From the NCBI GenBank assembly GCA_029821455.1, contig JALGTI010000088.1, forward strand, positions 1-10,037: a DNA stretch of 10,037 nucleotides, written 5' to 3'. Positions within the stretch are counted from its first letter, which is position 1. The number at the start of each line of letters is the position of its first letter. This document shows, one piece after another, positions 6,801 to 10,037 of this stretch. Both the position numbers and the translations under genes were made by a program. Under the pieces are notes generated by a model. It made no database searches and was not told the DNA's origin. It saw only the letters and a list, made by a program, of their open reading frames with translations. The DNA comes from Candidatus Zipacnadia bacterium (GTDB lineage Bacteria > Armatimonadota > Zipacnadia > Zipacnadales > Zipacnadaceae).

Positions 6801-7902
6801 GGTGAAGACCCGGCCTATCGCCATAGCCAACGTACCACTCCGGGATGATCGTCAGCAGGTATCTATCTTCGTCGTCAGCCCAGGGGTTCTCGCCCTCGGG
6901 CGCTCGAATCCAGAACTCGCAGGTTCCTGCCTCCATACTGCAGTTAGCTGCACCGCGATACAGTACCGGCGCGCCCTCGCCCAGGAGCTCCACGCCCGAG
7001 CCAAACCGCCCCTCGGTCTCAAAGTTCATTTCCCCTCCACCGGCCCGCCCGTCCCAGCGGGAGTAATCTGCGTCGCAGTTCTCCATGCCATCCATGTGAG
7101 CCAGCAATGTAGTATGCCGATCGTGGACGAATGGCCCCTGGGGCACCTCGGCCAGCGAGCACTTCTCCAGCGCAGCAAAGCCAGCTTCTGCCAATTCCGC
7201 CTCCGTGAGACATACGCCCCTGCCTGCCTCCCAGTCGGCCACGACCTCCTGTTCGCTGAGGGCGCGATTGTAGATCTTTACTGATGCGATTTCACCCGCC
7301 AGATTGCCGTTCGGGCCAAATCCAATCTTCAGCTTGTCCTCAATATCTTCGTAGCTGATGAGGTCGCTCAGTTCCCGTCTGCGGGCCACCTGGCCGTCCA
7401 GGAAGATAACTACTTCCTGTCCATCGTAGGTGGCCGCCATCTGGTGCCACTGTCCACGCAGAATCTTTCCGCCGGTCATGTTCACGATCGTGTCTGCTTT
7501 CAACATGAACCGCACGTGTGTCATGAACATCAGGAAACGATACCCGGCATTGTCTTCTCCCCAACCCCGGCCCTGGTCCACAATGAATCCGTAGTTAGCG
7601 GTTTCAATCGGCCTCACCCAGGCGACGATGGTCAGAGCATCGGTGGGTCTCAGCGCATCACTGGGCTCGTCGCACCACACGCTCCCGCCTTCGGGGGGTA
7701 TGTACAGCGCCTTCCCGACCTTGCTAGTCACCCACTCGCAGCCCTCTACCAACAAGTCATTGCCGTTGCCGCTGAGGTCGCTGATGATCTCGGCCTCCGT
7801 CGTGAAGTCCCACTCCCCGACAGGCCCTTGCGACCACGCTGCGGCTGCCCCGAGCCACAGAATCGCGAGTGCATTCAGCGTTACTTTCATCATGGACATC
7901 AT
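3841..7902 (-). CDS. Secreted LamG-LamG / pectate-lyase-10-like / CBM multidomain protein
   Basis: This encodes 1353 residues. Order: signal peptide (about 1-25, AAAAWSQG); LamG-like jellyroll 1 (about 27-228, with WHQMAATYDG at 152-161 and YNRALSEQE at 211-219); LamG-like jellyroll 2 (about 262-497, with WHHMLCSW and FDELRI); an all-helical alpha/alpha barrel (about 510-860) with the repeated GDD.YL / TG..EYY pattern, NGAWCQGY, NPDGSWPL, NDGTTLW (692-698) and WARQFEPP (750-757), which recalls pectate lyase family 10; a helical extension with DCAYCGHID (964-972); two Ig-like modules (about 992-1093 and 1118-1212); and a CBM6/35-like domain (about 1216-1353). The likely role is binding and cleaving an acidic or plant-type polysaccharide outside the cell. 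The substrate is inferred, and the barrel could also be a hydrolase or epimerase relative. Its ATG at 7902 overlaps the upstream stop; ATG 7893 is also possible. Confidence 0.85.
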   Translation of the reverse strand: MMSMMKVTLNALAILWLGAAAAWSQGPVGEWDFTTEAEIISDLSGNGNDLLVEGCEWVTSKVGKALYIPPEGGSVWCDEPSDALRPTDALTIVAWVRPIETANYGFIVDQGRGWGEDNAGYRFLMFMTHVRFMLKADTIVNMTGGKILRGQWHQMAATYDGQEVVIFLDGQVARRRELSDLISYEDIEDKLKIGFGPNGNLAGEIASVKIYNRALSEQEVVADWEAGRGVCLTEAELAEAGFAALEKCSLAEVPQGPFVHDRHTTLLAHMDGMENCDADYSRWDGRAGGGEMNFETEGRFGSGVELLGEGAPVLYRGAANCSMEAGTCEFWIRAPEGENPWADDEDRYLLTIIPEWYVGYGDRPGLHLVLRTHAASHSLQLAANTQRIGWYGHLNGAHISDGAVSVLTMPLDVLAGEGWHHMLCSWSMEGDGRIWLLVDGQGVTTSLDPPPGPGPPIPCYKIFVGGSYFPDVYCPTSRAVFDELRITDVSVASRLVGYQPPELPAAQIDEELMMQGEDLCRHFLDFTAKLQMGGGWEGIYTWPNLMPDESPGSYAAAAEDEYTMRWIIPAYIRAYEVLGDDRYLRVAENCGQMLVKAQDENGAWCQGYIVMPDGFHLVTPGGGSIEEGTQTDPLRILFWLWRVTGRQEYYEAARKSAEFVLAARNPDGSWPLSFNSITMQPGGGYAGYSTLNDGTTLWGMKAMLMGWHLTGEEKYLDALYDAGQWLLNSFIDGAACGWAEQYSPDGKPAWARQFEPPAVCATAINYAAEALALMYDLTGDDKYLDPLGRCADWGRSLPAEHKGYLYYDPETGEPVSGVDYRMCRLSDPEFEKARYHRAGDFTSRLDRIVAARANGPLVPSIWGMVPRKEFAQQSITVERVIAQLENRKSAATKPLANLAAFSRGEFPAGAFLAIRSRHGRCFWPGFGAMDVQRVLEYIHYAKVVADEMKPETIARYNDSGGFSDCAYCGHIDPTRDWYNTPLGPTEEMASRGVKLRLHRNPPFIEMASEGEADFTLNVTNWSGQPLAGCLAVDQAPGFDITPQRREFDLTAGAMGNLEFTVRAAGAAPGYASIAFLLTYGDRTKRIANGVRIYETGKGLDSEQYQDRDLVRLSGVPEQYKLLSGDRVENTLTVANLTFEKLLVELAIDGLLPEGAEARVKPEKLELGPRESETVIVWLQASKECERTAAELKLAAHFDGHEQSATIAVEVFEAERATMVEAEAADMIAPPFEIGTDPAASGGKYIFHRRPPDFAPQPVPDDHETGGYADFKFRLPAAATVRVWIRAFWLDSAGNSFWISADGGLETIIGNDAGTDWHWVKGPVYALQASEHTVRIHNRETGSRLDKVLIAPAA

Positions 7903-9557
7903 CTCCCAATCGCTGTAGTGGGCCTTTGCGGCCTCGGCCTGGACGTGGCCCGGTCCCGTCGTTGCAGCAGTTCGTAGAAGGCCTGCCCTCCCGCCTCACT
8001 CGCAACAGACCGGTACTCACGCCTCAGTATTTCGACCAAAGCGCGCGCGTAGGGTTGCTTGTAAAACTCTTCAGGCGCAGTGTAGACCCCAAAGATTCTC
8101 GCAGGACACTCGCGTGCAATTTGCCCGGCCTGTTCGCGAAACTGCTCCGGCCCGATAAGGGCATCCACATTGAACGGGTAGCGCAAGGCAGGCTGTGTTC
8201 CGGAAAACAGGAATAACTGAGACCCTCTGCCCAGGAGATATACCTTTCCACTATTGATTGCCGCCTCTGCCTGCAGGAGGGGGATCGTGCGTTCCAACCC
8301 CTCCGCGTCATCCCGGCTCATCCACAGGCTGCCGCCAGGACTTGAGAAGAAAGTCTCGCTTTTCCAGGAGGCGCACCAAAGGGCCCGCGCCGCGCCAGCG
8401 ACAACAAAAAGCCCCAGAGCGGCTGCTCCCACCCGGGTCCACCAGTGGGGGCAGGATCCCGTCCTTCGTTCGGGCAGCAGAACAAGGCAGGTCAGCAGCA
8501 GTGGGATGGTGACGTGGACTAGTATTCGCGCTACGGCCGGATGCCATATTACCGGTCCCAATCCGGCCAGCGCACAGGCCAGCAGCACTTCACACGCTGC
8601 CCGTTTATAACCGACAGGCTGCTGGAGTACGACCCAGGCCAGCCCCAGCCACACAATGAAAGCCCCCGGGAGCAACCATGTCAACCCGTTGAGGTATGAC
8701 GGCCACGCAAGGGGACTGAGTGGCGGTACACTGGCAAGCAGAACGTGCGGCCAGTTCTGCAAGTATGAGGTTGCGTAGAGGTGCGGAAGTTTCCAGGTGA
8801 ATAGCCAGAAGTCCGCCCGCGCAGGGGCCGGCACAAGCAGCAGATACAACAGGGGCAGGGATACAAAAAAGGCGCCTGCCGCTAAGGTGAAGAAGCGGGC
8901 GTACGGCCCAGCGCCTGCCAGGCGCCAGCGTGGGAGGCACGCCCTGGCCAGGTGTGCTGCCCAGCAGATAAGTAGCGCAATGGCGATGATGCCGCCGGCC
9001 GGTTGATAGGTGAAGTAGGCTGCCGCGCCGGCAATTCCTGCTGCTACTGCCGCAGCCCAGTGCCCGTTATGTGGCCAGGCCAGTAGCGCCACTGCCACCA
9101 GCGAAAGCAATTCGGCGAAACGGTAGTAAGTGTCACCCCACAGGCCGATCGCCAATTGGCTGGCCCCCCAAATGAGGACAAAGCCGCCCGCCAAGGCCGC
9201 CCGCTTACCGGAGTCCGTCAGACGCCTGATCAGTGCAAACGCCACTATCATAGCCAATAGGGTGGCAACGGCCCCAAGCCACCGGTTGGCGTTGACAGTG
9301 GCGGGGACTAATTTGAACCAGAAAGCCTGGAGGTATATGCTCAGGGGGGTTATCGAGGCTGCGATGTCGCGGTACAGCATCTGCCCGCCGTGGCTAAGCA
9401 TAGAAGCGACTATCGCCCAAGGTACGCCCCGTAGTTGATAGAAGCGATGCAGGAACGCGATGGTGGCTGCCAGCCAGGCAGCACCGACAACTGCAAGCCA
9501 CAAGAAGTCCTGGCGCTGCCAGGTACGGCTTCTTGTTGCGGTGGTGCTCATTCCCAT
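7899..9557 (-). CDS. GT-C fold membrane glycosyltransferase (ArnT/PMT-like)
   Basis: This encodes 552 residues, within the usual range for GT-C transferases. About ten or more hydrophobic segments run from residue 18 to 392, for example 18-35, 94-111, 121-139, 150-161, 168-201, 222-243, 294-312, 320-337, 344-362 and 376-394. The first large outer loop holds GGQMLYRDIAASITPLSIYL (57-76), matching the G..lYrD....P pattern of family 39/ArnT-like enzymes, where the acidic residue (here D64) acts in catalysis. A soluble domain (about 400-535) ends the protein, as in many lipid-linked-sugar transferases. These enzymes move a sugar from a polyprenyl-phosphate carrier onto a lipid, glycan or protein at the outer face of the membrane; donor and acceptor here are unknown. 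ATG 9551 is an alternative start. Its stop overlaps the start of the lyase-like gene by four bases. Confidence 0.8.
   Translation of the reverse strand: MGMSTTATRSRTWQRQDFLWLAVVGAAWLAATIAFLHRFYQLRGVPWAIVASMLSHGGQMLYRDIAASITPLSIYLQAFWFKLVPATVNANRWLGAVATLLAMIVAFALIRRLTDSGKRAALAGGFVLIWGASQLAIGLWGDTYYRFAELLSLVAVALLAWPHNGHWAAAVAAGIAGAAAYFTYQPAGGIIAIALLICWAAHLARACLPRWRLAGAGPYARFFTLAAGAFFVSLPLLYLLLVPAPARADFWLFTWKLPHLYATSYLQNWPHVLLASVPPLSPLAWPSYLNGLTWLLPGAFIVWLGLAWVVLQQPVGYKRAACEVLLACALAGLGPVIWHPAVARILVHVTIPLLLTCLVLLPERRTGSCPHWWTRVGAAALGLFVVAGAARALWCASWKSETFFSSPGGSLWMSRDDAEGLERTIPLLQAEAAINSGKVYLLGRGSQLFLFSGTQPALRYPFNVDALIGPEQFREQAGQIARECPARIFGVYTAPEEFYKQPYARALVEILRREYRSVASEAGGQAFYELLQRRDRATSRPRPQRPTTAIGR
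7903..7907 (-). promoter_or_regulatory. Ribosome binding site with ambiguous start choice
   Basis: On the minus strand GGGAG directly abuts ATG 7902 and lies nine bases before ATG 7893. Spacing favours 7893 as the true start, giving 1350 residues beginning MMKVTLNAL. The ATGA overlap with the upstream stop (7901-7899) favours 7902 by translational coupling. Either start leaves the signal peptide intact. Confidence 0.45.
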
Positions 9558-9746
9558 CTAATCGACCAATACCCCTAAGAACCCACAAAAGCATGGTGTT
9601 AGGTGGCAGGACAGCAAGATATTTTCGGCGAATTATGCAACATAAGTTGACCATTGTATGGGTCTTTTCCTGCCCCGGCGACGCGGCACCTGCGGGAACT
9701 AGAGCGAGGAGAGGGGTAGCCCATCGCTCGGAGGCTAGGTTAGGAA
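9558..9746. promoter_or_regulatory. Divergent intergenic region between glycosyltransferase and methyltransferase
   Basis: The 189 bases between two divergently read genes must hold the promoter(s) of the minus-strand operon and probably of the methyltransferase. The stretch at about 9610-9665 is AT-rich compared with its surroundings. I could not find a convincing -35/-10 pair on either strand: TTGACC at 9647-9652 has no -10 partner. GGAGG at 9730-9734 and TAGG at 9741-9744 precede the ATG at 9747. Confidence 0.35.
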
Positions 9747-10037
9747 ATGTACATAACCAGCTACCCACCGGAGTTGAAGCGTCAACTTATCCCGCTACTG
9801 CGTGACAGTATGCACAGCTTGGCCCCTAGCGACCGAGACGAAATGGGGATACCATCGTACCTGCACCGGTGCCACGCTATGCGGTGGGTATACTGGCAAC
9901 GGCTAAATCTGGCGCTGCGGATGGCAGGCTCGTGCACTGGGACTGTGGTAGACTTCGGCTGTGGCTCTGGAGTGCTGTTGCCCGTTCTTGCCAGGCAAGC
10001 AAAGCAAGTGTTAGGCATAGATGAACGTCTACAGCTT
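9747..10037 (+). CDS. Class I SAM-dependent methyltransferase, N-terminal part (runs off edge)
   Basis: From ATG 9747 the frame stays open to the last base, giving 97 residues (MYITSYPPEL to GIDERLQL). Residues 67-75 read VVDFGCGSG, the glycine-rich motif I that binds the S-adenosylmethionine moiety in Rossmann-fold methyltransferases. GIDE (90-93) supplies the acidic residue at the end of strand 2 that holds the ribose. The preceding IPSYLHRCHAMRWVYWQRL (35-53) is an amphipathic lead-in seen before motif I in several bacterial enzymes of this class. The target cannot be told from the fragment; next to a glycosyltransferase, a glycan or lipid is reasonable. Start evidence is modest: GGAGG is twelve bases upstream and TAGG only two, so ATG 9747 is the best but not the only choice. 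Confidence 0.75.
   Translation, partial: MYITSYPPELKRQLIPLLRDSMHSLAPSDRDEMGIPSYLHRCHAMRWVYWQRLNLALRMAGSCTGTVVDFGCGSGVLLPVLARQAKQVLGIDERLQL

Overview
The window looks like a piece of a moderately GC-rich bacterial chromosome that encodes many exported, carbohydrate-related proteins. LamG (concanavalin A-like) domains fused to an alpha/alpha-barrel lyase-like domain and a carbohydrate-binding module, together with glycoside-hydrolase-like exported proteins, are common in Armatimonadota, Planctomycetota, Hydrogenedentota and similar candidate phyla. No marker gene fixes the phylum, so that placement is inference. I see no rRNA, tRNA or CRISPR array.

Left region (1-3375). A reading frame entering from the left edge ends at 261 in a SEC-C zinc-binding motif. 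A second, 5'-truncated copy of the same gene end lies at 3139-3375 in the same orientation, about 90% identical in DNA by hand alignment. Between the two copies are three closely spaced plus-strand genes (444-824, 872-1312, 1327-2997). All three encode proteins with signal peptides. The first two match no family I recognise; the third looks like a diverged (beta/alpha)8-barrel glycoside-hydrolase-type protein. This cassette is visibly lower in G+C than the rest of the window. It therefore looks like an acquired module bracketed by directly repeated gene ends. A short piece at 2965-3162 may hold a scrap of another gene on the minus strand.

Right region (3384-9557), minus strand. Three genes appear to form an operon: a multi-spanning GT-C/ArnT-like glycosyltransferase (9557-7899), a 1353-residue secreted protein (7902-3841) with two LamG-like domains, a pectate-lyase-10-like alpha/alpha barrel, two Ig-like modules and a C-terminal CBM6/35-like domain, and a small exported protein of unknown function (3719-3384). 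The first two overlap by four bases (ATGA), which suggests coupled translation.

Right edge. A divergent plus-strand gene starts at 9747 and runs off the window. It carries a class I SAM-dependent methyltransferase motif I, and its neighbours suggest a role in glycan or cell-surface modification.

The overall picture is a cell-surface or extracellular glycan locus interrupted on its left by an island of poorly known exported proteins between duplicated SEC-C gene ends.
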